Part shown: one piece after another, positions 29,440 to 43,022 of the stretch
Position numbering within the stretch: position 1 is the stretch's first letter
How the letters are laid out: each line of letters starts with the position of its first letter
NCBI GenBank assembly: GCA_900660155.1
Contig: CABFPE010001179.1
Location: forward strand, 1-64,000
Reading direction: 5' to 3'
Length of the DNA stretch: 64,000 bases
DNA from: Hofstenia miamia
Taxonomy: Eukaryota; Xenacoelomorpha; Acoela; Hofsteniidae
The notes under the pieces: model-generated
Seen by the model: only the letters and a program-made list of their open reading frames with translations
Database searches by the model: none
Told to the model about the DNA's origin: nothing
Translations under genes and position numbers: made by a program

Positions 29440-32110
29440 GTGTTGATTGTAACGGACCTGATTAAGACAAATACAATCACGGTCGTCATAAATGGAGTGA
29501 TGGTTAAAGCAACCATTGATACGGGAGCGGTAATATCCATCATTACCGACGAATGTGCGGCAAGGATAGGAATTGATAAGAAAAAGTTGGAAAAAGAAAA
29601 TAGCAGATTACTCAATGCTTCAGGACATTACATCGATACAAAAGGGAAAATATTGGAAGTACCGATGAGAATTGCTAACACCACATTCTCGCAAACATTT
29701 ACAGTAATAGACACCGAAAAAAATGCACTTCCCTATGAAGTAATATTAGGAAATGATTTCTTGATGGATAACAAATGTATCATTGACTACACAAATAGGA
29801 CTATATCCGTCCAAGAGGAAACGATAACAACGTGTGGAGAAGAGCAAGAAACAGAAACTATAGAATTTCGGTTAACGGAAAATGAGAAAATTCTACCTAA
29901 TAACTGGAAGATGTGCCAAATAGAAACGGAGAGTGAGGTCACGTCTGAAGTTATGATTTATGATCAGAGAGGCATAAATACAAAGAAAATTTCCATACCA
30001 TCAAGTTTGTGTGTGGTAAAAAATGGCAGAGGCGTAATACCAATGTTAAATGCAACTAACCATACAGTCAATATAAAAAAGGACACGTTGAAGTTAAAAG
30101 GGAAAAAAGTTAGAACCGAGAAGAAAATGGTGGACAAGGTGATAAATTTGATTCAGGAAGAAAACAAGGAGTACCAAATACCAGAAATAAGCGAAGAGGA
30201 GTATCAGCACCTAAGCGCAGAAGAGAGAAAACAACTAATAACAATACTTAAAAGGCATGGAAAAATTTTTAACTATGGAGAAATAAGTGTGGGGAAAGCG
30301 GTTGGAGAAACGCATTACAAGGTTGTTAGTACAGCAACATACATTGGGAAGGCCCAGCATAATAGAACTAGCAAACAAAACGGGGATCTGCCCAAGTGAG
30401 ATCGATATTCTAACGGATGAAACAAAGAAATATATGTGGGGCGCAACCTCTAACACGAAACTAAGAGCGCTTAAAAATCAACCGTGGCTAACGACTAGGA
30501 ATTTAATTAGAAGAGAGCACGCGGAAACGGTGCAGACGATAAAAATGGTAGAAGAAAAGAGAATTCATGAGGTGATCACAAAAGAGATAAAGAAATATCT
30601 GAAAAATTATCCGCAGTGTGCCTATACCAAAATTATCAAACGCTCAGAAACCATGAGGAAAGAGGGAAAAAATTGCCCCATCGAAATTATTGAAATGGTG
30701 AGTAAAAGTAAAGAAGAAATGTTAATTGAAGAACAACTCTTACAATCTACCAACATAGCCTTAACTCCGAATACACAACGAGTAATCGATAAAGTTAATA
30801 TTGAGAAGTGGGGCGAACAGGAGCCCAGCGAACTATCATGGGTCGACACCGATGACGAAAGACTGTTAGTAGAAATCACGGTGCGACGAGAAAGAACAAA
30901 CAATATTGTACAAAGAATATTTGGAGAAGTGTATGAAAGAGAAACCAAATCGTTAATTAAAGTTCTCTGCACGGAAGCATTTACCAGACAAGAGATAGAC
31001 GAACTATTGGAGCCACAAAACCAGATTGCAGTGGACATAGAGTGTATTACGTCGAAAATGATAATAAAACCTGAGACTGCCCAGAATTTGATGAAGAATG
31101 GTCTAACCGATACTTTCTGGGAAAACATTAAGAAGTCGAAGAACAATTATCCTGCTACGTTCGGCATGGCCACAACGGCAGAAATGCAAGGCTCATATGA
31201 GGCGATAGAAGAGAAAACAATGACAACGATATTAAAATGCGCGCCACCTCCGACTATCTTCATACCAATGCTGTTACCAACTTGGAGATTGAAAGACAAA
31301 AGAGCCATTAAAGCAATGTGGCACGAAGAAAATACATATGTCAACAGCAGACAAGCAGCTGAAAGAATAGTCAATGACGAGCGTTACAAGAAGTCAAAAG
31401 AGATATTACTAAAGAATGATAATAAAGAAAGAGTCTTTATAGAAGGGCAAGTTACACCTTACGACCTCTATAGAGAAGGAGAACCAATATGCAGACAAAT
31501 CAAGAAAGTCCGAGCAGAAATCGAAAAAAGATCGACACAAACTGTGATATTATTCTCTGGGATCAATGACATTGTGTGGGGAGAACTTTGGAGTTCACGA
31601 TATCGATACTACGACGTAATGAGGAGAGTAGAAATTATCACCATGGTCAGATTAGGAAAGAACGAACCGGAAAACATCACCGAAGAAGAAGTACTGGAAA
31701 ACATAAGTGCATTCTATGACGAAGCGTCGATTTCAAAATCATTACGATCAACATACGAATTCTTCTACCCTAATACGACGATTCATCCAGATTTGGCGCA
31801 CACCAGTAGAATTGACGCGATTATGACATTGATGATAGCCATAAAGGGTATGAAACTATATAGAAAACACTACGAGATATTCAACGAAAAGTTAAATGAA
31901 TTACGAAGTATGTGCACTATAGCTAAATCACTAAAGAACCCGTCGTTCTTAAGACACAAGAAGATGCTAACAACTGAGAAAGATGTCGTATTAAAAATTA
32001 CGAAAGATGAGGCGTACGAAAACGTTACGTGGGAAATGAAAGAAGCCAGTGAGATAATCAAAAAGGCGGCCGAGATGGTACATGGAGAGAGAGTGGTCAT
32101 CCTTAATTAG
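29440..32110 (+). pseudogene. Shortened pol/ORF3 remnant, copy 3
   Basis: The left part is pol sequence, with the protease DTG and the following spacer. The right part is the C-terminal half of ORF3, including the SGINDI block and the HPD block near its end. RT, RNase H and integrase are absent. It is a fossil, internally shortened. The right part is open over about 600 codons. Confidence 0.88.
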
Positions 32111-32127
32111 CTATGCTGGAGGGGGAG

Positions 32128-33436
32128 TGTGACATAATCCATCATTCTATCATGATTGGTCAAGATGAGAGGAAAAGGATAAGGAAACAAAGACTAAATT
32201 TATTATTGATTATAATGATTAAATTGTAAATCATGATAGGATTGATTATTTTCACTTTGTAAATGTTTTGTGCAATATTATCTAAAATTATACTCGACGG
32301 TATTTGACAAAACAAAAGATGGTCAAACAGCATAGTCAAATTAAAGCTGACGTTGCGTAAAATTAGCAGAAATATTAAAGCGAGGGAAAAACTGTCAACA
32401 AGAAAGATTAACAGGTACTTGTCGAGTATTTAGTTGTTTATCACCAAAGTGCTATAAATATAATGAATTAGATGTAACTATTGATGAGCAAATCTACTTT
32501 GGATTCGTTTTCTATTGTCAGGTCATTTTGTATATTTAAATGGAAAGCTAAACGTATACGAACTAGGGTGATTGTATGGTGGTTCCCCACCTCCAGTTAA
32601 CACTGTACTCTAAGGTTACGGATAGGTATAGGAGTTTTTGCCGTTATAGCTTTCCTAATCGTCATTGCTTGTCTGATAGAGTTATCGCGACCTACGAGTC
32701 TTACATGTTGATTATATTATTGATGAACTCCAGTTATTTGTTACTATCTTTACTATGTTCCAGGATGATTGATGATTTCACAGTGGTCACACTTATATGT
32801 TTATTACGATTGTATCTTTATATCTTATTACATATAGTAACTCTAATAGTTGTTACATGTTGCTCAATGTTATATAAGGGAGACCTTCGGCCGACTTACA
32901 GTTCTTATTTCTTGCTGGCGGCATTGATTGTTTACATGTATAAAGGGCTATTATTTATTTATCTATATGTAGGGTTATTAAATGTAGGGACTCATAATAA
33001 GCTATTACAGCTGAACGGTTGCACCACTTTGTTTATTGCACTAGTTCGTAATAACAAAAACAATCAATGCACTAAATTACTAAGTAGTTGCCATTCCATT
33101 TACACTGAGTTCGCTATTCACAATGCCATTCCATTATTGCTCTCTATCTCACATCAACAGTTCCATTGGTAAGATGCAGCTGGCGAGTGCGTTCCTGGAG
33201 TCGCACGTCTACTATTGAGTGTCGATCCTGTCTTCCAAGCTCTCTGCCTTACCTAAATAAGTTGAGTTAATTAAGCAGCTACAAAGGCTCTTGCATATTA
33301 AATTAGTTTAATAAACAGCACACTTGTTATAAAGGAGAGAGAACGGAAAAGTGTCAACTCGGATTCGTGGTTAATCTAAGAAAAGTAACAGCTTTCTCTA
33401 AATAACACCCTCATGTTGAGTTGGCATGATTCTACA
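32128..33436 (+). repeat. LTR 4 (shared by copies 3 and 4)
   Basis: A 1,309-base LTR of the standard type, close to LTRs 2 and 5, with the TATA box at 32,453. The primer-binding site that follows at 33,437 has drifted from the tRNA-Arg match. Confidence 0.9.
32576..33172 (+). CDS. Possible LTR-encoded 198-aa protein, LTR 4
   Basis: Same frame and length as in LTR 2, with about ten residue changes. The doubts stated for the LTR 2 frame apply here. Confidence 0.2.
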   Translation: MVVPHLQLTLYSKVTDRYRSFCRYSFPNRHCLSDRVIATYESYMLIILLMNSSYLLLSLLCSRMIDDFTVVTLICLLRLYLYILLHIVTLIVVTCCSMLYKGDLRPTYSSYFLLAALIVYMYKGLLFIYLYVGLLNVGTHNKLLQLNGCTTLFIALVRNNKNNQCTKLLSSCHSIYTEFAIHNAIPLLLSISHQQFHW

Positions 33437-33678
33437 TGGCCACGGTGACAGGCGCTCAAAGAGCGTGCACCAAGGAGAGAAAACAGATGGCGTAATAGTT
33501 AACGAAAGTGTATGGAGACTTACGAACAAGAATTCTACTACGAACTTACGAGTGGGTTAAGATAGTTGTTTCTTCTCGCTCAAGAATGAAGAGGGAAACA
33601 AGCAAAAAAGACGATTAGAACCAGGAGTACAAATACTGGTAAGGGACCCAAATACAATTGCCTCTAGTAATTATTAAA

Positions 33679-36600
33679 ATGGTGAATTCAAGGAAAAAGC
33701 AAAGAACTAAAGCTAAAACTCAAAGGACACCCCAAAACCAAACAACCCCGGCGGTTGTTAACACATCCCCTGAAAGTCAAAATTCCCCAACAGAGATGGC
33801 ATTGCAAGAAGACGAAGGTACAGCAATGTCGATTACTGAATTAAGAAAAGTAATACAGGATAACAATAACGAACGGCATGAATTAATGCTACAGATAGAG
33901 AATCTAACTCAAAGAATGTTTGAAGTAGAATTAGCAAATGCTGATAAAGACAAACGTATCGAAGAAATCACGCAGGACACTAGCTCTAGACTAACAGAGC
34001 AAAGAAATGTCTTCCAAAAACAAATCGAAAAACTAATAGAAGCGAATAAGGAAATAAAAATGGAGAGTGAAAATCTAAAGCAGATGATCACCCAAATGCA
34101 TGAAGAGAACGTGAATTTGAGAGAAGACAATATTCTAAAGCAGCTGCAAATAGATTAGTTAAAAGACAAAATTCGATTGACAACACTAACAAATGATGAA
34201 ACAGAAAAAGAAAAAGAAAATAGTGTCAAAGTGATCAAAAACATAGTAGTACAAGGACCAGAGAAACTAAGCGAAAGTGTACCCGGAGAAGAAGCACAGT
34301 CCGAAATATATAGAAACTGTCAAACAGAGGACGAGTTCGTTGAAAAATTGGTCGTTAATATAACGAAACAAGTGAAAGAGAAATGTAAGACCACAACGGA
34401 TACAAAGCCGATATAAGAGGAAACGATAACTACGTGTGGAGAAGAGCAAGAAACAGGAACTATAGAATTTTGGTTAACGGAAAATGAGAAAATTCTACCT
34501 AATAACTGGAAGATGTGCCAAATAGAAACGGAGAGTGAGATCACATCTGAAGTTATGATTTATGATCAGAAAGGCATAAATACAAAGAAAATTTCCATAC
34601 CATCAAGTTTATGTGTGGTAAAGAATGGCAGAGGCGTAATACCAATGTTAAATGCAACTAACCATACAGTCAATATAAAAAAGGACACGTTGAAGCTAAA
34701 AGGGAAAAAAGTTAGAACCGAGAAGAAAATGGTGGACAAGGTGATAAATTTGATTCAAGAAGAAAACAAGGAGTACCAAATACCAGAAATAAGCGAAGAG
34801 GAGTATCAGCACCTAAGCGCAGAAGAGAGAAAACAACTGATAACAATACTTAAAAGACATGGAAAAATTTTTAATTATGGAGAAATAAGTGTGGGGAAAG
34901 CGGTTGGAGAAACGCATAAAATCATAACCACATCGGAGGAGCCAATACGATTGCCATGCAGGAGAGTTCCTGAACAATTAAAAGAACATTACAATACTAT
35001 ATTAAATGAACTTATTGATAATAACATAATCAGGCCAAGTGAAAGCCCTTATGCTGCGCCTACGGTGTTCGTAAAACAAGGCGAGAAATACAGACTTTGC
35101 ATAGACTTCCGGAAGCTTAACGACATAACGAAAAAGGACGCATATCCACTTCCGAGAATAGAAGACATTATATATGAAGCCAGTAAAAACAAATACTACA
35201 CATGCATAGATCTTTGCAAGGCGTACTGGCAAGTGCCAATGAAACCTTCGGATATAGAAAAGACGGCATTTATAACACCGTATGGACTATTCGAATGGAT
35301 GTACATGGCCTTCGGATTATGTAATGCACCGGCTACATTCCAGAGATATGTGACGAAAGTTTTAAAACAGAACAACAGACAAGTCGAGAAAGGGATAAGT
35401 GCGTACATAGACGACATACTCATAGCGAGCAAAACAATCGAAGAACATTTTGAAAAACTCGATAGAACGCTAAACATCCTGTATAAAGCAGGGTTACGGG
35501 TAAATGGAAAGAAGTGTGAAATTTTAAAGGAACAATTCGTATTTTTGGGGAGGCAGATCCGGAAAGGAGAAATTCGGATGAAGAACAACGCCAGAGATAT
35601 GATTCAGAATATTAACAGCCCGAAAACGAAAAAGGACCTACAGAGAATTATGGGTTTCATTAACTACTATGGTTCTTTTATATCGAATGTAGCACACAAA
35701 ACCGGCAAAATGACAGAACTGTTAAAGAAGAATAAAGTTTTCGAATGGACGTGGAGAGAACAAGAACAGTTAGATAACATAAAAAATGAGTTGAGCAAAA
35801 TGCCATCATTAAATACGCTGGACTACGATAAAGAGTTTATTCTCGATTGCGACGCAAGTAACGTTGCCATAGGGGCATGCTTGGGCCAGATCAAGGATGG
35901 CAAGGAAGTGCTGATACAATTTTTTAGTTGAAAGTTAAAACAGAGCGAAGAAAATTATGGATCAACGAAACTGGAGATGTTAGCATTGGTTGAAAGTGAG
36001 AACTGATAACAGTGGGCTGGCGTGGCATAAAAAGTTTTCAGGCGATAAGTCGTCAATTGTATCGCGATGGATCGAATATTTAAATGAGTTTAAATTTAAC
36101 ATAGAACATCGGAAAGGAATGCTACATAAAAACGCAGACTTCTGGACGGCGCTACCCAAATATCAAAGAGATATAGAAAAGGTGGATGGTGAAAAGAAAA
36201 AGTTTCACTTTATGTCACATAATGAATATGTAGAACTACCCGAAATCAATACAGATAAGAAAGGAAATGCGATAATGCCAATAACAATTAAGGAAGAGAT
36301 ATCCGAAAGAGATATAATCGAAAAACAAAAAACTGATTTGATACTTAAAATTAAGGAAGAGATATCAGAAAGAGATATAATCGAAAAACAAAAAAGTGAC
36401 TTGATACTGAAAGATATAAGAGACAAGATGAACAATGATGGTTGGACACTGGCGAAGGAAGCTAAAAGTTATTTTCAGCGTTATAAATGGAAATTAAATA
36501 ATAATGGACTTCTTTATATAGAAGGAAAGACGCTAAGAATAGCGATACCTGAATATTACAAAAGGGAATTAGTTAGGAAGATACATGAAAATGGACATTT

Positions 36601-37951
36601 GGGTATTATACAAACGGAAAACACCTTTAACGCTCGATTTATAACCACAAGCATTCGAAGAACAGTGGAAGATGTGATTAATAAATGTAACACATGTCTT
36701 ATAAATAACAAGAGTCACTTTCCGATACAAGTAGCACTGCTTGAAAAAATTATGGCAACGGCCCCTAACAAAATTGTTCATGTGGATTTGGAAAAATTGT
36801 CTCAAGACGATGAAGGTTATCAGTATATATTAGTATTGGTGGATAACTTCACAAAATATGCTCGAATGATACCGCTAGATTCAACAACCGCAAAAGTAGT
36901 AGCAGATAAAATTATAAAAGAGTGGATCTTAAAATTCGGACCAATGCAAACAATAATATCTGACAGAGGTGTTCAATTCGAAAGTAAATTATTTGAAGAA
37001 ATGACCAAGCTAATGGAGATACTAACAGAAAAGACAACCGCATATCATCCACAGGCCAATGGAGCGGTGGAAAGATTAAACAGAACAATGATAAAATTAA
37101 TAAGAGTGTTAACGTCGAGAATTGGAGGAAGAGATTGGAGAGAAGTATTAGAAATAGTTGAATATTTCTATAATACATCAGTACATACCACAACGGGAAT
37201 AACCCCATATAAAGCAATGTATGGAAGAGAGGCGGCAACGCCGGTGTCAATGCAATATCATGCATACTCCGAGAAGCCGGATCACGATTACATAAGAAGA
37301 TTAAAAGACCAGATAACAGGAATCCACGAAGCTATGTGCCATAATATAAAGAAGTCAGCAATAAGGCAAGAGAGAAATTTCAACAAAAAGATATATGGTG
37401 AACCACACAAGGTAGGGGATAAAGTTTACGCATACACTCTAATGAGAACACAAGACGTGAACCAAGTAAGGAAACTTAAAACACAATGGTCAGGGCCATT
37501 CATGGTAACACAAACACTACCCAATAATAATTATAAATTGAATGACGGACGAATATTGCATTTTCAAAATTTAAAAAGGGCAACAGTAAACATAGAGCAA
37601 GTAACCCTTGATAAAAACGCAGAGTTTAAAATTGTACAGGTTGATGATGGTACATATGCCGAAATGGACGATCTAGATAGCGTTCACGAAGAAGAATTTC
37701 AAGACGAATATAGACCTGAGAAAGATGAACCTGAAGTTGAAAGAAGGATAATGCCCCAGAGGGCAGCTAAAAACAAATTAAAATATGACCCAGAAATATG
37801 GGATATTAATTTAGTAACTGAATTTAGGAAAAATGAAACGAACGGAACGATCACCGCTGAAATCGAGGAGAGTAAGAAGGAGAAGAACCCCGCAGACCGA
37901 TCGTCAAATAAAGGGCGTGAGGATAGAGGGAATATCAGCAAGCTCCACTAA
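33679..37951 (+). pseudogene. gag-pol remnant, copy 4
   Basis: The N-terminal half of gag (basic region and coiled coil) is followed by most of pol, including RT (YIDD), RNase H and integrase with zinc module and DDE core. It is shortened and broken at several places. The gag end with its slippery site is not present. The integrase-coding part contains a 63-base tandem duplication, listed separately. Confidence 0.87.
36287..36412 (+). repeat. 63-base tandem duplication in the copy 4 pol region
   Basis: Two adjacent 63-base units (36,287-36,349 and 36,350-36,412) encode the stretch IKEEISERDIIEKQK and the residues after it. The units differ at about five positions. The first resembles copy 7, the second copies 1 and 5. 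Confidence 0.8.
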
Positions 37952-40900
37952 CAAAGCCAAATCTCCGCAATCCGATTGCCAAATAAAGGGCATGACGATG
38001 GAGAATTCTCCACCCAGCAACAAGCGACGCAGAGTTAGAAGAAGAGCTCCACAGTCTGATTACCAATTAAAGGGTATGACGACGGAGCAGATGACACCTA
38101 CCAACAAACAAAGAAGAATAAGGAGGAGGTCTCCTCAATCTGATTACCGAATAAAGGGTATGAGGATGGAGACAATAAAAGAAAAATCACCCTCTACCAA
38201 ATGTCAATTAACGGGCAGGCGGATAAATGAGGGCCATCAACAAGATACTGATCGCCAATTAAAGGGCGTGAGGTTGGAAACACCGAATTATGCACACTCC
38301 CCTTCAACATCTACAAGTACTCAAAGCCAAATAAAGGGCGGCGAGGAAACAGCATCCACGAGTACTCAAAGCCAATTAAAGGGCGGCGAGGAAATAACTT
38401 CAGTAGCTATGGCAAGTTGGGATACACAACCCATAAGTGATGACTCCGATATGGATACTTTGCAGATACCGTCAACGAGTTCAATCCCCACAACAACAAG
38501 CTCAGGAATTTTTTCGTACAGACAAACATCAACAACTACAAAATCGTCACGATCTGAAGAGAGAGAGAGCCGCATGACAAAAATAGGACGAGATAGAATA
38601 CATCCCTATTTCATAGCAAACAGAAAGATGAGATATAATTCCTACGACAATCTATCGCCAGAAACTAAGCGGCTAATACAACACAGCACTTCCACCAAAG
38701 AAAACGAAAGTTATGCAATCCCAATAGTTATTGATAAGAAAAATCGTCCAACCTGCAATATGATAATAGCATATAAAGAGGATATGAAGGAACAATTCAA
38801 CAGACCATACTTCAAAAGTACAGTCCATATCACGTTTGATGAACAGTTCACAATGAAAGATGTCCAGAAACTAGTAAAGAATAAAGACAAAATTGTAAAC
38901 GAATGCGAACAAGTAAACCTCGATAAGAACCATCTGACGATAGTCTATTTTGTAAAAGACGCTGAAATAGAATCAAAAAGACTTCAAACTAATATCGAAG
39001 AAACACTCAAAATAGCTAAGAAACAGAAGACGAGGGTAATACTAATCGTAACACAGAAATCGGAAGATTTACTGGATTGTATAAAAGAGTTGGAAATCAG
39101 ATTAGATAATTTGTTCACAGTGGACAACGGTACAAGAAGAATATCTGAACTGATAAAAATGGACTTACAAATTAATGAAATAGCCCCAGTGGAGAGAGTC
39201 ATGGTGGAACCTAAAATCGCTATCGACATGTACTATCAAACATGTACTATGGAACTACTAGGGATAACTGAAAATTTGGAAGAGACTGGAAATTTGTTTC
39301 TAAAGTGCAGTATGAACCAAACACCTGAGCATTTGGAAAGGATAGCGACAGTATGGTCGGAGATTAAAGCAGAAAAGCCTACGCATGAAGAGTGGCCAAT
39401 GATAGACATAAGATCGCCCACGAAAAAGTATCATAAAAGTACTGAGGCTACGTTATACGAGATCAGAAGAGCGTATGAGATGGAAGCTAAGATGAACTTT
39501 AAAACACAAATGTTTGAAGAAATTAATGCTCCAGAGATCAGAGCAAGAACAGCCATTTGGGTACTAATGATCGCATTAACATATAATGAGAAAATGGTAC
39601 TGCCGATGATGCGAAAGGAGTGGAGACAGATAGCTAGACAGAAAAGATTTGAAATAGCTGTAGCGCCGATTCTGATAAACATTAAACAGTGGTTGTTACA
39701 GAACGTAGAGATTTTACCGATGTCTCCGATGAAAAAAGTACAACAAAGATTTGAGAAACATTTCACAAGATTGTTGGTACAGCAACATACATTGGGAAGA
39801 CCCAGCATAATAGAACTAGCCAACCATACGGCTAACGACTCGAGGAATTTAATTAGAAGAGAGCATGCGGAAACAGTGCAGACGATTAAAATGGTAGAAG
39901 AAAAGAAAATTTACGAGGTGATCACGAAAGAGATAAAAAAATATCTGAAAAATTATCCGCAGTGTGCTTATACCAAAATTATCAAACGCTCAGAAACCAT
40001 GAGGAAAGAGGAAAAAATTGCCCCATTGAAATTATTGAAATGGTGAGTAAATGTAAAGAAGAAATGCTACCGGAAGAAAAACTCTTACAGTCCACCGACA
40101 TAGCTTTAACTCCAAATACACAACGAGTAATTGATAAAGTTAATCTGGAGAAATGGGGCGAACAAGAGCCCAGTGAGCTATCATGGGTCGACACCGACGA
40201 CAAGAGACTACTAGTAGAAATCACGGTGCGACAAGAAAGAACAAACAATATTGTACAAAGAATATTTGGAGAAGTGTACGAAAGAGAAACCAAATCGTTA
40301 ATTAAAGTTCTCTGTACCGAAGCATTCACTAGGCAAGAGATAGATTAACTATTGGAACCACAAAACCAAATTGCAGTGGACATAGAATGTATTACGTCGA
40401 AAATCATAATAAAGCCTGAGACGGCCCAGAACTTAATGAAGAATGGTCTAACAGATACGTTCTGGGAAAATATCAAAAAGTCTAAGAACAATTATCCTGC
40501 GACATTTGGCATGGCCACAACGGCAGAAATGCAAGGTACATACGAGGCCATAGAGGAAAAAACAATGACAACAATATTAAAATGCGCGCCACCACCGACT
40601 ATCTTCATACCAATGCTGCTACCAACTTGGAGACTAAAGGACAAGAGAGCCATTAAAGCAATGTGGCATGAAGAAAATACATACGTCAACAGCAGACAAG
40701 CAGCTGAAAGAATAGTCAATGACGATCGTTACAAGAAGTCAAAAGAAATATTACTAAAGAATGATAATAAAGAAAGAGTCTTTATAGAAGGGCAAGTTAC
40801 ACCTTACGACCTCTATAGAGAAGGAGAACCAATATGCAGACAAATTAAGAAAGTCCGAGCAGAAATCGAAAAAAGGTCGACACAAACTGTGATATTATTC

Positions 40901-41455
40901 TCTGGAATCAACGACATTGTGTGGGGAGAACTGTGGAGTTCACAATATCGATACTACGACGTAATGAGGAGAGTGGAAATTATCACTATGGTCAGATTAG
41001 GAAAGAATGAACCGGAAAACATCACCGAGGAAGAAGTACTGGAGAACATAAGTGCATTCTATGACGAAGCGTCGATTTCAAAGTCATTACGATCAACGTA
41101 TGAATTCTTCTACCCAAATACGACGATTCATCCAGATTTGGCACACACCAGTAGAATTGACGCGATTATGACATTAATGATAGCCATAAAGGGCATGAAA
41201 CTCTACAGAAAACACTACGAGATATTCAACGAAAAGTTAAACGAATTACGGAGTATGTGTACGATAGCTAAATCTCTAAAGAACCCGTCGTTCTTAAGAC
41301 ACAAGAAGATGCTAACAACAGAGAAAGACGTCGTGCTAAAAATTACGAAAGATGAGGCGTACGAAAACGTTACGTGGGAAATGAAAGAAGCCAGTGAGAT
41401 AATCAAAAAGGCGGCCGAGATGGTACATGGAGAGAGAGTGGTCATCCTTAATTAG
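37833..41455 (+). pseudogene. ORF3 remnant, copy 4
   Basis: It spans nearly the full ORF3, with repeat region, linker and both SGNH-like segments. It is broken, with about three breaks. The rightmost 650 bases are almost identical to copy 1. Confidence 0.87.
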
Positions 41456-41472
41456 CTATGCTGGAGGGGGAG

Positions 41473-42781
41473 TGTGACATAATCCATCATTCTATCATGA
41501 TTGGTCAAGATGAGAGGAAAAGGATAAGGAAACAAAGACTAAATTTATTATTGATTATAATGATTAAATTGTAAATCATGATAGGATTGATTATTTTCAC
41601 TTTGTAAATGTTTTGTGCAATATTATCTAAAATTATACTCGACGGTATTTGACAAAACAAAAGATGGTCAAACAGCATAGTCAAATTAAAGCTGACGTTG
41701 CGTAAAATTAGCAGAAATATTAAAGCGAGGGAAAAACTGTCAACAAGAAAGATTAACAGGTACTTGTCGAGTATTTAGTTGTTTATCACCAAAGTGCTAT
41801 AAATATAATGAATCAGATGTAACTATTGATGAGCAAATCTACTTTGGATTCGTTTTCTATTGTCAGGTCATTTTGTATATTTAAATGGAAAGCTAAACGT
41901 ATACGAACTAGGGTGATTGTATGGTGGTTCCCAACCCCCAGTTAACACTGTACTCTAAGGTTACAGATAGGTATAGGAGTTTTTGCCGTTATAGCTTTCC
42001 TAATTGTCGTTGCTTGTCTGATAGAGTTATCGCGACCTATAAGTCTTACATGTTGATTATATTATTGATGAACTCCAGTTATTCGTTACTATCTTCACCA
42101 TGTTCCAGGATGATCGATGATTTCACAGTGGTTATACTTATATGTTTATTACGATTGTATCTTTATATCTTATTACATATAGTAACTCTAATAGTTGTTA
42201 CATGTTGCTCAATGTTATATAAGGGAGACCTTCGGCCGACTTACAGTTCTTATTTCTTGCTGGCGGCATTGATTGTTTACATGTATAAAGGGCTATTATT
42301 TATTTATCTATATGTAAAGTTATTAAATGTAGGGACTCATAATAAGCTATTACAGCCGAATGGTTGCACCACTTCGTTTATTGCACTAGTTCGTAATAAC
42401 AAAAACAATCAATGCACTAAATTACTAAGTAGTTGCCATTCCATTTACACTGAGTTCGCTATTCACAATGCCATTCCAGTATTGCTCTCTATCTCACATC
42501 AACAGTTCCATTGGTAAGATGCAGCTGGCGAGTGCGTTCCTGGAGTCGCACGTTTACTATTGAGTGTCGATCCTGTCTTCCAAGCTCTCTGCCTTACCTA
42601 AATAAGTTGAGTTAATTAAGCAGCTACAAAGGCTCTTGCATATTAAATTAGTTTAATAAACAGCACACTTATTACAAAGGAGAGAGAACGGAAAAGTGTC
42701 AACTCAGATTTGTGGTTAATCTAAGAAAAGTAACAGCTTTCTCTAAATAACACCCTCATGTTGAGTTAGCATGATTCTACA
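41473..42781 (+). repeat. LTR 5 (shared by copies 4 and 5)
   Basis: A 1,309-base LTR of the standard type and the closest relative of LTR 2. The PBS at 42,782 has drifted. Confidence 0.9.
41921..42517 (+). CDS. Possible LTR-encoded 198-aa protein, LTR 5
   Basis: Same frame and length as in LTR 2, differing at a handful of residues. Coding status is doubtful for the same reasons. Confidence 0.2.
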   Translation: MVVPNPQLTLYSKVTDRYRSFCRYSFPNCRCLSDRVIATYKSYMLIILLMNSSYSLLSSPCSRMIDDFTVVILICLLRLYLYILLHIVTLIVVTCCSMLYKGDLRPTYSSYFLLAALIVYMYKGLLFIYLYVKLLNVGTHNKLLQPNGCTTSFIALVRNNKNNQCTKLLSSCHSIYTEFAIHNAIPVLLSISHQQFHW

Positions 42782-43022
42782 TGGCAACCGCGACAGGCGC
42801 TCAAAGAACGTGCACTAAGAAGAGAAAACAGATGGCGTAAGAGTTAACGAAAGTGTATGGAGACTTACGAACAAGAATTCTACTACGAACTTACGAGTGG
42901 GTTAAGATAGTTGTTTCTTCTCGCTCAAGAATGAAGAGGAAAACAAGCAAAAAGACGATTAGAACCAGGAGTACAAATACTGGTAAGGGACCCAAATACA
43001 ATTGCCTCTAGTAATTATTAAA

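Larger units (their letters stand above)
26205..33436 (+). mobile_element. Copy 3: Ty3/Gypsy element, shortened
   Basis: This copy runs from LTR 3 to LTR 4. Gag is open, but the pol and ORF3 regions are strongly shortened, with one large break. Copy 6 has the same architecture at an offset of 24,115 bases and near-identical sequence over about 5.5 kb, so both descend from one duplicated copy. Confidence 0.88.
32128..42781 (+). mobile_element. Copy 4: Ty3/Gypsy element, broken mosaic
   Basis: This copy runs from LTR 4 to LTR 5. All three genes are broken, with about eight breaks. Parts of its RNase H and integrase region resemble the diverged lineage seen in copy 7, while the ORF3 tail from about 40.8 kb onward is nearly identical to copy 1. 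It is therefore a patchwork of lineages. Confidence 0.87.
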
